This document shows positions 45,186 to 55,070 of a stretch of DNA of 64,000 bases, piece by piece. The notes beneath the pieces were generated by a model that made no database searches, had not been told where the DNA came from, and saw only the letters and a list, made by a program, of their open reading frames with translations. The stretch covers positions 62,001 to 126,000 of the forward strand of contig JADKBS010000009.1 of NCBI GenBank assembly GCA_016714985.1, in the 5' to 3' direction. Positions within the stretch are counted from its first letter, which is position 1. Each line of letters begins with the position of its first letter. This DNA is from Saprospiraceae bacterium. GTDB taxonomy: Bacteria; Bacteroidota; Bacteroidia; Chitinophagales; Saprospiraceae. The position numbers and the translations under genes were made by a program.

Positions 45186-45223
45186 CCAAGTAAATCATAA
45201 AATCGTTTTTAAAAATTACTTGG
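45186..45223 (-). promoter_or_regulatory. Dyad upstream of the rhaD remnant
   Basis: CCAAGTAA (45186-45193) and TTACTTGG (45216-45223), 22 bp apart, 16 bp upstream of the remnant start. It has the same position and AT-rich spacer as the dyad before intact rhaD, but different arm sequence. Confidence 0.35.
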
Positions 45224-45271
45224 ATGGGTTTGGTTATATTTCTTCTTCATTGGGCATTGTACTATGATGCC

Positions 45272-48145
45272 TCATTGTTCTCTAAACTCCAGCCCCCTCG
45301 TTATATCCACCCAAAAATCTTTCCCTTCTGCACTTTTAAATTTATAAAAACCAGTCTGCTTATTAGGCATAGAAACAAGAGTAGGGTAATGCCCATATAC
45401 AACGCCAATTTCCTTTCCATCTGTTGATAGCAGTATCACGCTGGCATTACGGAAACTATCTTTATCGTTCATATTAAGGCCAATTAAAATTACACCTGTT
45501 TGTTTGTCAATAGTAGTTCTAATGTAAGAATCCGATTCGTAAAGAACATTTCCCTTCCAATCCAACAATTGATGGCTTTTTCCATTAGAATTTGGGGCAA
45601 ATTCATGAAGGAATTTGCCGTTGGCATCTATAGACAATTCGTTGAACCGAAAGGGCAAAACTTGTTTACCTGTTGAGTCCACAAGCCCATCAAGACCGTT
45701 TCTTGAATATACCAAATGACCTTTTCCGAAATCGGGTTTTCGACGCCTAGCCTTACTGTCATCTATGTCGTTTAGCGTTTCTATCGTGCGGCAACGATTA
45801 TCAACGATGAGCCAGATGGGTTTTCCATTTTCCTCTTTTCTAACTGCATTGCGGCTTTTCAAATACGTGGGGCCTTCCGTAAATTGGAAATGTGCCAATT
45901 GCTCACCCGAATAAGTGAACCAAGTATGGACAGTTCGCTGGTTCGCCGTATTGCGGTCCAAAGTTTGGAAAACCCTAAAATTATCGGCCTTGTCAAGACA
46001 ACCATAATACCAATCGGCACTGGAAATGCTAAAAACGTCTGGCTTTAGATGGTTGACCATATGCATTCTACTAGGAATAAATGTTTTATTGATTCCATAA
46101 GGGTATTCCATCACCAAATTCCATGAAATGGGCTGAAAAGCAGCACCTTCTGTGGGCTTAATGACCCATTCGCCTTTTGCATTCAGCACGCCGCTGCCCA
46201 TGTAGGGTGGTTCTTTCAATTTGGGTTTAGACTTCGGTCTATCGTTTTTTACCACAAACTCCTCTTCAATTGAAATATCCTGCGGGGCTTGCTTGACTTT
46301 TTCGTCCACTTTGGTTGGTGGGCTTTCAATGTGAACATGTTCCTTAAACAATGAATCCCGTTTTTGAAAAGCTACCACGAGGCCGGTTAAATTCAAGTTT
46401 TTCACAAAGTTGTGATTGATTTCTTCATACGGGAATTCAAAGCCATCTGGCAATATTGGCTTCATATTCTTATCGTAAAACCTTACTTGCTTATCAGAAT
46501 TGGAATAAGCCAAAATGAGCAACCCTACTGGTGTCTCAACAGCTTTTACTTCAAAGTCCTTCCAAGCCCGCAGCTCAATGGGCAGCGGCATTTCGCCATT
46601 TTCCTTGGTGAAGATAGTCGTGGGCTTGTTGGTGATGTTCGGTACATAGACGAAGTCTTTCCTGGCAAAGTTGGGGTGAAGGCAGTCCATTTCAGGCATC
46701 CTTTTCCCCTCCCCATCGTATGCCTGCCAAATATGCTGAGCGGGCATCCTGCCAAACAGCTCCACGCCTTTGTAACTGTTAAATGCTTTTAATTCCTCAA
46801 ATTGTAGCTGCAGGACGGGCAGAAAATTCTCATCAAGAAAGCCGGCCAATCCTTGCTTTTTAACAAACAAATAATCATCGCTAATCCTCGGTTCAATTTG
46901 CTCGTATTGGCGTGGCAAAAGTTCCCTTCCGTCAAAATCCATCATTCCATACAGGCTTTTGTCACCAACGGTGCGCTGGGTTTCAAAATAGGTCTTACCA
47001 TCCCATTTTAAGGTGCGAACATGCCTTGCAGAGTCCCGAAAGATGAGTCGCCCATCAGGGGCAAAGGCACCCGAAATGTGTTTGTCTGAGAAAATGAAAT
47101 GTGGTGGTAGTCCTCCGGGTTTGTTTACCCATGAGATTGAAGAAAATGCATCCGCTATAAAAAGCTCACCATTCGCCTTGATAATTTGCTGCCGTTTGTC
47201 CTGTTCATGGATAAAAAGCTCGTCAGTGGCAAATTTGAGCTTGCCGGGCATGGGGGGTAAAACTATATTGCTCTCAAAATCAATCACCCCTTCGCCTTCA
47301 GAGGTTTTTACGATTAAAAAACGTTCGCCTGCTGAGCGCACGTCCTCGTATTTAGCAGGTATGACGTACTCACCTTTACTATTGACCACCCCTGCTTTGA
47401 CTCCTTCACTACGTTCAAAACCCAGCAAAATTGGGTCAGAAACATAATAGCCTTCTCTTCCCGTTGGCACCAGTTTGTTGAACTTAAAGGGTGAAAGGAA
47501 ATTCCCTTTACGGTCTGCAATAGCTGTTTTATGCTCCGAATTTTCCACGATGAATGCATTGCCAACAGCTATCATACCGGCGTAGTCCTTTTCAAAAACG
47601 AAATTGAGTGAAGTGTCCATATAATTCACCAATCCGTTTAAACGACCGACAAGCATTAACCCATCAAAGAAGTGACCAGCATAGCCACCATGCCTTGGAT
47701 GAGGCAGTTCTACCATTTGAAACCAAGGGATTACGCTGTTTTTCCTGGTGTCATATGTACATACAACCTGTTTGCCAGTTCTAAGGTTGATGAATATTTG
47801 TTGTTCTGCATCATAAACCATTCCTAAATGCTTGAGCGTATCGGCGGGCATACTAATATCCAGGTTGGCATGATTCCACGGAAACCGTTGGGCTTGAGAA
47901 TAGGAGTTAGGGATTTCCATACCATTTTGAAACACCCAAACAGGTTGACCGTCTTTTTTTGCCTGAAACGCTGGTAGATACGGGTCAAAGCATTCATTCA
48001 CCTCTGTGTATTTAGGTTGAATTACTACCTTGCCATTTACATCGGCAAAGCCTGTCAACCCATTTTTGCCGAGATAGGGAATGAGTATTTGAGCAACACA
48101 TTGGGTGCTGCAAATAATTAAGATAAGGACCTGTATTAGTTTCAT
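45272..48145 (-). CDS. WG-repeat protein, secreted
   Basis: 957 residues with signal peptide MKLIQVLILIICSTQCVA and many WG-type repeats of ~25-40 residues across the whole length: GLTGFADVNGKVVIQPKY, GVVNSKGEYVIPAKYEDV, GMMDFDGRELLPRQYEQI, GVLNAKGEWVIKPTE and GLVDSTGKQVLPFRFNEL. WG repeats are widespread and functionally unassigned, probably beta-hairpin solenoids for binding. The start overlaps the stop of the small membrane protein by 4 bp (ATGA). No T9SS domain is seen at the C-terminus (GKDFWVDITRGLEFREQ), so it is likely periplasmic or released. Confidence 0.9.
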   Translation of the reverse strand: MKLIQVLILIICSTQCVAQILIPYLGKNGLTGFADVNGKVVIQPKYTEVNECFDPYLPAFQAKKDGQPVWVFQNGMEIPNSYSQAQRFPWNHANLDISMPADTLKHLGMVYDAEQQIFINLRTGKQVVCTYDTRKNSVIPWFQMVELPHPRHGGYAGHFFDGLMLVGRLNGLVNYMDTSLNFVFEKDYAGMIAVGNAFIVENSEHKTAIADRKGNFLSPFKFNKLVPTGREGYYVSDPILLGFERSEGVKAGVVNSKGEYVIPAKYEDVRSAGERFLIVKTSEGEGVIDFESNIVLPPMPGKLKFATDELFIHEQDKRQQIIKANGELFIADAFSSISWVNKPGGLPPHFIFSDKHISGAFAPDGRLIFRDSARHVRTLKWDGKTYFETQRTVGDKSLYGMMDFDGRELLPRQYEQIEPRISDDYLFVKKQGLAGFLDENFLPVLQLQFEELKAFNSYKGVELFGRMPAQHIWQAYDGEGKRMPEMDCLHPNFARKDFVYVPNITNKPTTIFTKENGEMPLPIELRAWKDFEVKAVETPVGLLILAYSNSDKQVRFYDKNMKPILPDGFEFPYEEINHNFVKNLNLTGLVVAFQKRDSLFKEHVHIESPPTKVDEKVKQAPQDISIEEEFVVKNDRPKSKPKLKEPPYMGSGVLNAKGEWVIKPTEGAAFQPISWNLVMEYPYGINKTFIPSRMHMVNHLKPDVFSISSADWYYGCLDKADNFRVFQTLDRNTANQRTVHTWFTYSGEQLAHFQFTEGPTYLKSRNAVRKEENGKPIWLIVDNRCRTIETLNDIDDSKARRRKPDFGKGHLVYSRNGLDGLVDSTGKQVLPFRFNELSIDANGKFLHEFAPNSNGKSHQLLDWKGNVLYESDSYIRTTIDKQTGVILIGLNMNDKDSFRNASVILLSTDGKEIGVVYGHYPTLVSMPNKQTGFYKFKSAEGKDFWVDITRGLEFREQ

Positions 48146-48447
48146 ACAGCTTTTACATTCTTGGTTTTTAATTTCCTATACATCAGAACACAGGTTTTGT
48201 AAAATCCCAACGCAATGGTCGCAAATAGAAAGCTACTTTGCCTATGGCCTATGTACCAATAGTAATACGGATACCAGCCAGGGCTACCTCCCACATGGTC
48301 AAGAGCAACCGAATCGGCACCGAAATTGGACATTTCTGACGAAATGAAGTGTTCGCACCCATTAACCGTCAATGGCAAACTAAAGATGAAATAAAACACC
48401 AGCCAAACGAAAATATCATCCTTGATTCTGTTCCAAAATGATTTCAT
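48142..48447 (-). CDS. Small two-span membrane protein
   Basis: About 101 residues from ATG 48447 (MKSFWNRIKDDIFVWLVFYF); an ATG at 48471 adding MDAEKTSV is also possible. Two hydrophobic spans: IFVWLVFYFIFSLPLTV and SFLFATIALGFYKTCVLMYR, with a central loop rich in Tyr/Trp/Gly (GGSPGWYPYYYWYIGHRQ). Start and stop overlap the permease stop and the WG-protein start respectively, so the three genes are translationally coupled. No family recognised. Confidence 0.7.
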   Translation of the reverse strand: MKSFWNRIKDDIFVWLVFYFIFSLPLTVNGCEHFISSEMSNFGADSVALDHVGGSPGWYPYYYWYIGHRQSSFLFATIALGFYKTCVLMYRKLKTKNVKAV

Positions 48448-49841
48448 CACGCTAGTTTTTTCTGCATCCATTTACTCAAAACCAAATACAGCACCCCGCA
48501 CCCCACCCAAGCCGGCAGCGTCAAGAACGACAGGAAAATCCCCTGCGATTTTGACACAAAATAAAACAGCCCACCGCTTAGCGCCCAAGCCAGCAGCACG
48601 GCCATGTTGAAACTGACGCCCGCCTTTTCCGCATAGTTTTTCACCACGCCGAACCGCTCCGCAAAAAAATGCTCGAACACAATGACCGCTCCCACTGGGG
48701 CGAGGATGAAGCCATAGACCGCCACAAAGTCCAGCAGCTTCATGGCGAAGGCGGGGAACAGCCCGGCGATGGTCGCCACCGAGCCTGCAATCACCGTGGC
48801 CCAAGTGGTGTTCACCTTCGGTAAAATCGCCTGAAACGCAAGGCCGGAGCGGTAAATCGTCGGGTTGGCGGTCGTCCAGCCAGCGAGGATGACCGTCACG
48901 ACGCCGAGGATGCCAATGGCATTGTAGGCCAATGGGCCGGGGGCGACAGGCGGGGCTTGGCCACCTGCCAGCATGGCCGCTGCTTCCGGTGTTTTGATAT
49001 AAGCGGCATAGAGCAGCGCCGCCGCAATCCAGGCCATGTAGTGCCCGACGTACATCCCGGCAGCGGTCGTCCAACCAGCCTTGGGGCTTTTTGCGAAGCG
49101 GAAAACCGAGAGGTCGCTCATGCCGATGTGCATGGCCGCATTGCAGAACCACGACCAGATGACGACGTGCCAAAACGTGTATTTGATTTGGCCGGGGAAG
49201 GGTTCGCCGCCCTCTCCCCAAACATCCCAGAACTGGCCGAAACTGCTGACACCCAATTGCCGCAAGGCAGCAAAACCCGCCAGCACGAAGCCCAGCACGA
49301 TGATGGGCGACATCCAGTTGGCGGCCTTCGCAACGGTGTTGTAGCCCTTGGCGGCAATGAAGGTGAACAGCGCACCCAGCGCCAGCACGATGATGACCCA
49401 AGTGACGCCGTTGGGCATGGTGTCCGTGAGCTTGGGCATGGGCATGTCGAAGGGGATGCCGACCGCCGTGGCCGAGACGGTTATCATGCTGCCAGCGAGG
49501 AAGCAAAAGAGGATGCCGTTTGCTAGGTTGTAGAAGGTGACGAGGTGCTTCCCGCAGATTTTTTCCAACTGATAATAGAGCGTGAGGCGGTGCTTGGTGG
49601 CTATCTCCGCTGTTAGGAAGCGCCACGAGAGCACGGCGAGAAAATTGCCGAGCAGCAGCCCCACGATGAGGTCGAAGGCGCTGACGCCCGCCGTCAGGAA
49701 CAGCGGCCCAATGACGAACTCGGTGCCAGCGGCGTGCTCCCCGGCGTACATGCCGAGGAAGCTGCGCCAGTCTTTCCAGTGGGAGGCGGGCACGGGTTCC
49801 CGCTCGAATTCTTCGGTTTGTGCTTGTTTTTCGTCTTGCAT
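48447..49841 (-). CDS. NCS1-type (purine/cytosine permease-like) transporter
   Basis: 464 residues and about 12 membrane helices. The NCS1 pattern is visible: an N-terminal FLGMYAGEHAAGTEFVIGPL, the long YNLANGILFCFLAGSMITVSA stretch, GYNTVAKAANWMSPIIVLGF, CNAAMHIGMSDLSVFRFAKS, YIKTPEAAAMLAGG, NPTIYRSGLAFQAILPKVNT and FAVYGFILAPVGAVIVFEHF-like spans near the end. NCS1 proteins import nucleobases, allantoin, hydantoins or vitamins with Na+ or H+. No purine genes are nearby; the neighbours are glycan genes, so substrate is open. A 463-residue Arg/His-rich frame on the same strand is a shadow. Confidence 0.9.
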   Translation of the reverse strand: MQDEKQAQTEEFEREPVPASHWKDWRSFLGMYAGEHAAGTEFVIGPLFLTAGVSAFDLIVGLLLGNFLAVLSWRFLTAEIATKHRLTLYYQLEKICGKHLVTFYNLANGILFCFLAGSMITVSATAVGIPFDMPMPKLTDTMPNGVTWVIIVLALGALFTFIAAKGYNTVAKAANWMSPIIVLGFVLAGFAALRQLGVSSFGQFWDVWGEGGEPFPGQIKYTFWHVVIWSWFCNAAMHIGMSDLSVFRFAKSPKAGWTTAAGMYVGHYMAWIAAALLYAAYIKTPEAAAMLAGGQAPPVAPGPLAYNAIGILGVVTVILAGWTTANPTIYRSGLAFQAILPKVNTTWATVIAGSVATIAGLFPAFAMKLLDFVAVYGFILAPVGAVIVFEHFFAERFGVVKNYAEKAGVSFNMAVLLAWALSGGLFYFVSKSQGIFLSFLTLPAWVGCGVLYLVLSKWMQKKLA

Positions 49842-49875
49842 GTTGGTTGGTTTTGCTTTGCAAAAAATTGGTGTT

Positions 49876-50366
49876 CTACTTCTTCAACCAGCCGTGACTA
49901 TCCAGCCAAAGCCCGAAGGCGTCCAGCCATTTGTCGCTGGGCATGCCTTGCTTTCTGGCCCCGAAGCCGTGGCCGCCTTTTTCATAAATATGCAACTCGG
50001 CGGGCTTCCTGCGGCGTTCCATTTCTTGAAAATATCGGCACTCTGGGTTTGAAAACCAAAAACGTCGTCGGCAGAGCAGACCACGAAAAGCGGCATGGCA
50101 TCGGCTGGCACGGGCTGGCTGTCGTCCCGTTGCAATGCAGAGTAAACAGGCACGGCAAAGTCTGGCCGACTGGCCGGGGTATGGTCGTACACCACGCCAC
50201 CAACCACACCGCCGCCCGCCGAGAAGCCGATGATGCCGATTTGGTCGGGCTTGATGCCGTACTCGGCGGCATGGCTGCGCACATACTCGACGGCGGCTCG
50301 GCCATCTGCCACTGCCAAGGGGATAATGCCGCCAACGATTTTCATGAATTTCTCACGGTCGCCCAC
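49876..50366 (-). CDS. Secreted alpha/beta hydrolase (esterase), C-terminal fragment
   Basis: Carries the catalytic part of an acetyl-xylan/feruloyl-esterase-like hydrolase. GIIGFSAGGGVVGGVVY holds the nucleophile Ser in GxSxGG, and MPLFVVCSADDVFG holds the acid Asp. The literal frame ends in KKAATASGPES; shifting one base near 50008 gives AELHIYEKGGHGFGARKQG, with the catalytic His, and SHGWLKK ending at 49876, so I extend to that stop. Upstream it joins 50353-50757 through a second indel near 50386 (expected VAEFSQSVGDREKFM). Confidence 0.82.
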
Positions 50367-50757
50367 GCTTTGCGAGAACTCCAGCTACGCCATCCTCGCC
50401 CGTGGGAGCTACCCGGTACTTGAGCACGAAGGCAGTGATGCCTTGTTTCACCGCCCAATCGGCCACCCAATTGCCCTCGCTATTGATGCTGTGCGCCATG
50501 AAACCGCCGCCCGGTGCGATAACGAGCGCCGTGCCGTTGGCAATGGTGGGGTCGGGCAAGTGGACCGTCATGGTGGGCTTGGAAACGTTGGTGACGACTT
50601 CCGTTTTCCAGATTTGGCTGAAATACTGGCGCTCTGGCCTGTCCCACTTGATGTCTGGCGGCGTCGGAATGGATTGGAGTTCAATGGTTTTTTGGGAAAA
50701 CAGGAGGTTTAGCGCCCAAAAAGATGCGAACAGAAAGCTGAGTGATTTTTTTTTCAT
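50353..50757 (-). CDS. Secreted alpha/beta hydrolase (esterase), N-terminal fragment
   Basis: Start ATG 50757 or 50766; signal peptide SLSFLFASFWALNLLFSQ. The mature part begins KTIELQSIPTPPDIKWDRPE and contains MTVHLPDP, the oxyanion motif ALVIAPGGGFMAHSINSEG and FVLKYRVAPTGEDG, all typical of the BD-FAE/acetyl-esterase group. It goes out of frame near 50386 and continues in 49876-50366. Intact length ~295 residues. First gene of the minus-strand run esterase, permease, small membrane protein, WG protein, and divergent from the GH2 gene, which it may assist by removing acyl groups from the glycan. Confidence 0.83.
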   Translation of the reverse strand: MKKKSLSFLFASFWALNLLFSQKTIELQSIPTPPDIKWDRPERQYFSQIWKTEVVTNVSKPTMTVHLPDPTIANGTALVIAPGGGFMAHSINSEGNWVADWAVKQGITAFVLKYRVAPTGEDGVAGVLAKRGRP

Positions 50758-50766
50758 ATTGTTCAT

Positions 50767-51065
50767 AAGTTTTGCCGAAATAGCATTGAATTAAGCTCCA
50801 AAAATGGTATTTTTAGCTTGGTTCAATCTGAATATTTTGAATCAAGTTTTTCATTGAACCCTGCAAAGGTTTTGAATACCGAGAAAGCATTGAATGTCAA
50901 TGTTTTGTGACCGCTCGGAACTTGAAACAAAAAACTGAACCCTATTTATTTCTGCCCATTATTCATTGCAAAAGGCAATGGCTAAATACTGGGGAATATC
51001 TTTGACGTCTGCTGGAAAACTTGCCGTGTACCAAAAAGCCCCGAAAACAATTCAAGCTAAGTGCG
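50767..51065. promoter_or_regulatory. Divergent control region between esterase and GH2 genes
   Basis: About 300 bp serving both directions. It holds an imperfect 9-bp inverted repeat TTGGTTCAA (50818-50826) and TTGAATCAA (50837-50845), and more TTGAA-like boxes (50852-50856, 50872). The TGATTCAAA half-site also occurs before the rhamnose operon. A common regulator is possible but not shown. Confidence 0.35.
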
Positions 51066-53498
51066 ATGAAAAAATTTATCAAAATCCTCCAGCTTTGTGT
51101 GCTTGCATTAGTTGCCTTCCTTTTATTCTCCTTTTCAAAAACAAATGATAATCCCCGCACCGTTGAAAAATTCAACACCGACTGGCATTTCATCCTTGGC
51201 GATTCGGTAGCTTATAAATTGCCAAATTTTGACCATACCAACTGGCGCAAACTACGGCTGCCGCACGATTGGAGCATCGAGGGCTCATTCAATGAAAAAA
51301 ATCCGTCAACACCGAGCGGCGGCGCACTGCCTGGCGGCATTGGTTGGTACCGCAAAACCTTCAGCCTCCCGAAAACTGCCAATGGCAAAAAATACTTCAT
51401 TGATTTCGATGGCGTGTATTGGAACAGCGAGGTTTGGCTCAATGGGCAGTCCCTCGGTAAGCGACCAAGCGGCTATATTTCCTTCCGCTATGACCTCACG
51501 CCCTATCTGAAATATGGGGCAGAAAAAAACGTCCTTGCCGTCCGGGTGGACAATTCCAAGCAGCCGAATTCCCGGTGGTATTCTGGTTCCGGCATTTACC
51601 GAAATGTTTGGCTGGTAAGCACCAGTGGCGTTAACATTGGGCATTGGGGAACCTTCATCACTACCCCTAAAGTGGGCCCAGCATCTGCCAACGTTTCCAT
51701 CCAAACGACCGTTGACAACACAACTGGCATGGACAAGGAAGTAAGCTTGACGACCCTCATCTTGGATGCGAAAGGGCAAGAGGTGGGCAAGGGGACAGTC
51801 AAGGGCATTATCCCAAAAAACAGTTCAAAGGAATTCGGTCAAGAGTTGAGCGTCGCTAACCCTTCGCTCTGGTCAATTGAAAGCCCAAGCCTATATCAAG
51901 CCGTTTCAAAGGTAACCGTTGGTGGCACCTTGGCCGACGAGTACAAGACCGATTTTGGCATCCGAACCTTTAATTTTGACCCACTCAAAGGCTTTTTCCT
52001 AAATGGAAAACCATTGAAAATATTGGGCGTTTGCAACCACCACGACCTCGGCTGCCTCGGTGCCGCTATGAATACCCGTGCCATTGAGCGGCAATTGGAA
52101 ATCTTGAAAGACATGGGCGCCAACGCCATCCGCACCTCGCACAACCCTCCCGCACCCGAACTGCTCGACCTCTGCGACAGGATGGGGTTCATCGTCATGG
52201 ATGAAATCGTGGACGTATGGAAAAAACCAAAAGTGCAGTACGACTATCACCAGTTTTTTGACGAGTGGCACCGCCGTGACCTCGAAGACCTCGTGCTGCG
52301 TGACCGCAACCACCCAAGCGTCATGATGTGGAGTATCGGGAATGAAATTTTGGAGCAATGGGACAGTACGGGCATCCCCCTGACCCGTGAAATGGTGGGA
52401 ATCGTGAAAGCGCTCGACAACACCCGCCCCGTAACTGCTGGCCTCAACCCGCCCAGTAAGGAATGGAACAACATGGTAAAATCAGGTGCGCTCGACTTGG
52501 TAGGGTTCAACTATGATTTCAAAAACTACGAAGCGTTTCCACAAAACTTCCCCGGCCAGGTATTCATTTCCACGGAAGCAGCTTCTGCCTTGGAGAGTCG
52601 TGGCCACTACGATATGCCTTCCGATAGCATCCGCCGTTGGCCGCTTCGTTGGGACTTGCCTTTTAACGAAGGAAATCCCGACAATTCCGTTTCGGCCTAC
52701 GACAACGTGAGCGCCCCGTGGGGTTCTACGCACATGGAGACCTGGCGTTTGATAAAAAAATATGATTACCTCTCTGGGCTTTTCATCTGGACGGGGTTCG
52801 ACTATCTTGGGGAGCCAACGCCTTATGGTTGGCCTTCCCGTAGTTCCTATTTTGGCATAGTGGACTTGGCGGGCTTCCCGAAAGATGCTTTTTACCTCTA
52901 CCAAAGTGAGTGGACCAAACAGCCAATGCTGCATATTTTCCCGCATTGGAACTGGTCACCAGGCAAGTTGATAGATGTTTGGGCCTATACGAATTGCGAG
53001 GAGGTGGAGCTGTTCTTAAATGGAAAATCGCTTGGTGCCAAGCGGAAAAACGCCGAAGACCTACACCTCGTATGGCGTCTGAACTATGAACCTGGGACCT
53101 TGAAATCCGTAGGCCGCATTGGAGGCAAGGAGGTTTTGACCAAGGAAATCCGCACCGCAGGGCCACCCACAAAAATTACGCTTCAAGCCGACCGAAGCGC
53201 CCTCTCAGCCAATGGAGAAGACCTCTCTTTCGTTACGGTGCGCATCGAAGATGCCGAAGGCAACCTTGTGCCGAATGCTGCCAACCTTGTCAATTTTGAA
53301 GTATCAGGCCCCGGTTTCATTGCCGGCGTGGACAATGGCAGTCAAACCAGCCTTGAGCCGTTCAAAGCCAATTATCGAAAAGCCTTCAATGGCTTATGTT
53401 TGGCCGTGGTGCAGTCTGATGGAAAGCCCGGAAAGCTGTCACTGCGGGCAAGTTCGGATGGACTGAAAGGGGCAAGTATTGAGATGGTGGCGAAATGA
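51066..53498 (+). CDS. Glycoside hydrolase family 2 protein, probable beta-galactosidase
   Basis: About 810 residues from ATG 51066 (MKKFIKILQLCVLALVAFLL). After the signal/anchor: sugar-binding domain (FNTDWHFILGDS, LRLPHDWSIEGSF, GIGWYRKTFSLP, FDGVYWNSEVWLNGQSLG), Ig-like domain, and a TIM barrel with GVCNHHDLGCLGAAMN, NAIRTSHNPPAPELLDLCD, acid/base Glu ~427 in WSIGNEI and nucleophile Glu ~504 in FISTEAAS. Two C-terminal Ig-like domains follow. Typical of Bacteroidota GH2 enzymes acting on plant polymers. The exact linkage cannot be told from the sequence. Divergent from the esterase; no lipobox seen. Confidence 0.92.
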   Translation: MKKFIKILQLCVLALVAFLLFSFSKTNDNPRTVEKFNTDWHFILGDSVAYKLPNFDHTNWRKLRLPHDWSIEGSFNEKNPSTPSGGALPGGIGWYRKTFSLPKTANGKKYFIDFDGVYWNSEVWLNGQSLGKRPSGYISFRYDLTPYLKYGAEKNVLAVRVDNSKQPNSRWYSGSGIYRNVWLVSTSGVNIGHWGTFITTPKVGPASANVSIQTTVDNTTGMDKEVSLTTLILDAKGQEVGKGTVKGIIPKNSSKEFGQELSVANPSLWSIESPSLYQAVSKVTVGGTLADEYKTDFGIRTFNFDPLKGFFLNGKPLKILGVCNHHDLGCLGAAMNTRAIERQLEILKDMGANAIRTSHNPPAPELLDLCDRMGFIVMDEIVDVWKKPKVQYDYHQFFDEWHRRDLEDLVLRDRNHPSVMMWSIGNEILEQWDSTGIPLTREMVGIVKALDNTRPVTAGLNPPSKEWNNMVKSGALDLVGFNYDFKNYEAFPQNFPGQVFISTEAASALESRGHYDMPSDSIRRWPLRWDLPFNEGNPDNSVSAYDNVSAPWGSTHMETWRLIKKYDYLSGLFIWTGFDYLGEPTPYGWPSRSSYFGIVDLAGFPKDAFYLYQSEWTKQPMLHIFPHWNWSPGKLIDVWAYTNCEEVELFLNGKSLGAKRKNAEDLHLVWRLNYEPGTLKSVGRIGGKEVLTKEIRTAGPPTKITLQADRSALSANGEDLSFVTVRIEDAEGNLVPNAANLVNFEVSGPGFIAGVDNGSQTSLEPFKANYRKAFNGLCLAVVQSDGKPGKLSLRASSDGLKGASIEMVAK

Positions 53499-53537
53499 GT
53501 CAATGCAGCGGAGGTGGGCATCATCAGGCTCGGCAGC

Positions 53538-53720
53538 GTCGGGCGGGTGGACGGTCATGGTGGGCTTTGAGGAGTTGGTGACGACCTCCGTTTGCCAGAT
53601 TTGATTGAAATACTGGCGCTCTGGCCTATCCTACTTGCTGTCAGGCTGCGTTAGGTAGGACTGGAGTTCGAGGACTTTTTGGGAAAAAATTTGACCAAAA
53701 AAGCCAATCAGGAATGTAAA
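53538..53720 (-). pseudogene. Remnant of the esterase gene 5' end
   Basis: The stretch reading gacggtcatggtgggctttg ... gaaatactggcgctctggcc ... ggactttttgggaaaa matches, with substitutions and small indels, the N-terminal coding region of the intact esterase at 50555-50700. It has no open frame and no downstream continuation. It occupies the gap between GH2 and the kelch lipoprotein, otherwise empty. Confidence 0.78.
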
Positions 53721-53805
53721 TAACAAGGCAGATTTTTTGAAGCTGTTAAGATTATTTTGTTTTACAAACACCTGTAAATCAGCCTCTTGCAAATTCATTA
53801 TTCAA

Positions 53806-54986
53806 TTAGTCTTCTGGCGTAAACTCCCATACTTCTTTTGTGGCACCGATGGTAAGACCCGGCCATGGCCCAACTGTTGAACCGCCGTTTCCACAAATCA
53901 AGTAGCCCTTACCGCCTACACTGAAGGCATTCTCCACATGGGCTGGACTTCCACAGGGCGCAGCCAATTGGGTCCAGTCATTCGTAGTTGGGTCGTACTC
54001 CCAAAACTCACTAAATAACCTTGCATAAGCCTTGTTCTTGATGGTAAATGCAGAACTAAAGAACAAGCTGGTCTGTGTGGTGGGCAGTTCTGCAATAGCG
54101 GTCCACTGGCCCGTGATTGGGCCGTACCTGTGGAAGTCTTTGTGCAATTCATAACCTCCCAATCCAACGTAACTAACCCCATTCAAGGTAAAACCAACGC
54201 CACCGAAACGCTGGGTACCAGGCGGCGAGTTTGGCAACTGAGACCAAGTATTGGTAACGGGGTCGTATTCCCAAAAATCAGTATTTTCTACACCTCCACC
54301 AAAATATGCTTTGCCGTACAGCTCAAACCCTGCCAAACCATAGTCACCTTCAAACGGGCAGTCGGCAAGTTGCGTCCAAGCATCTAATCCAGGTTCGTAG
54401 GCCCATAGGAAGTTTTTGTATCCATTTCCAGCGCCAAAACCTACATAACCCTTGGTGCCAACCGTAATCCCTGTGCTGCCATAACAAGCACCTCCTGGGA
54501 AGTTGGCCTTCTGTGTCCATTGTCCGGAAACTGGGTCGTATTCCCAGAAATCATCAAAATAAGTACCGTTATTACTGCCAGTCCCGTAGTAGATTTTATC
54601 GTCAATCACAAAACCAACCCCACCAAAGCGGGCTTGCCCGGGGAAATCAGCCAATCGCTGCCAATTGCCCTTCAGTACAGTAAAATCCGTTGAAGAAGTA
54701 TAGGTATTCCCAGCGGATTCGACCGATATTATGCCTGTGCTGGCACCATCGGGCACTTGTACGAGCAGGCTGCTGTCCGTCAAAGAGACAACCTCGGCTT
54801 CAACTCCATTGAAATTTACAAGAACATCGTTGGAATCAAGCTCGCTAAAATTTGCTTTCAACTGCACATATTGGCACTCCCCACCTGCTACTGGCGAGAT
54901 TTCAGAAAGTGTGAAATTGCTTTCATCCTCGTTTTTGGTACAAGCAAAAAGCAAGCAGCAGAAGAAAGTAAAAATGGTGTTTTCAT
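53806..54986 (-). CDS. IPT/kelch-repeat lipoprotein
   Basis: The literal frame starts at 54954, but the ATG at 54986 with one extra T in the homopolymer at 54971-54974 gives a perfect lipoprotein signal ending CCLLFACTKNEDES. Residues ~25-105 form an IPT/TIG domain (LSEISPVAGGECQYVQL ... NVLVNFNGVEAEVVSL-like). The rest is a six-bladed kelch-like propeller: repeats of F(G/Y)G.G.F...(K/N).(Y/F)....(G) with FWEYDPVSGQWTQKANFP and FWEYDPTTNDWTQLAAP. Such propellers often bind glycans or proteins on the outer membrane. Confidence 0.88.
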
Positions 54987-55070
54987 GGTAGAACGTTGCT
55001 TAGACTTCGAGAAACTTCAACGACGTTCAATACTGGCCAAAAGCCAATTTTAAAATTGATTTGACGCCAA

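Noticed and set aside
48472..49863. 463-codon minus-strand frame overlapping the NCS1 permease
   Set aside because: Arg/His-rich, no hydrophobic helices; the other frame is a textbook permease.
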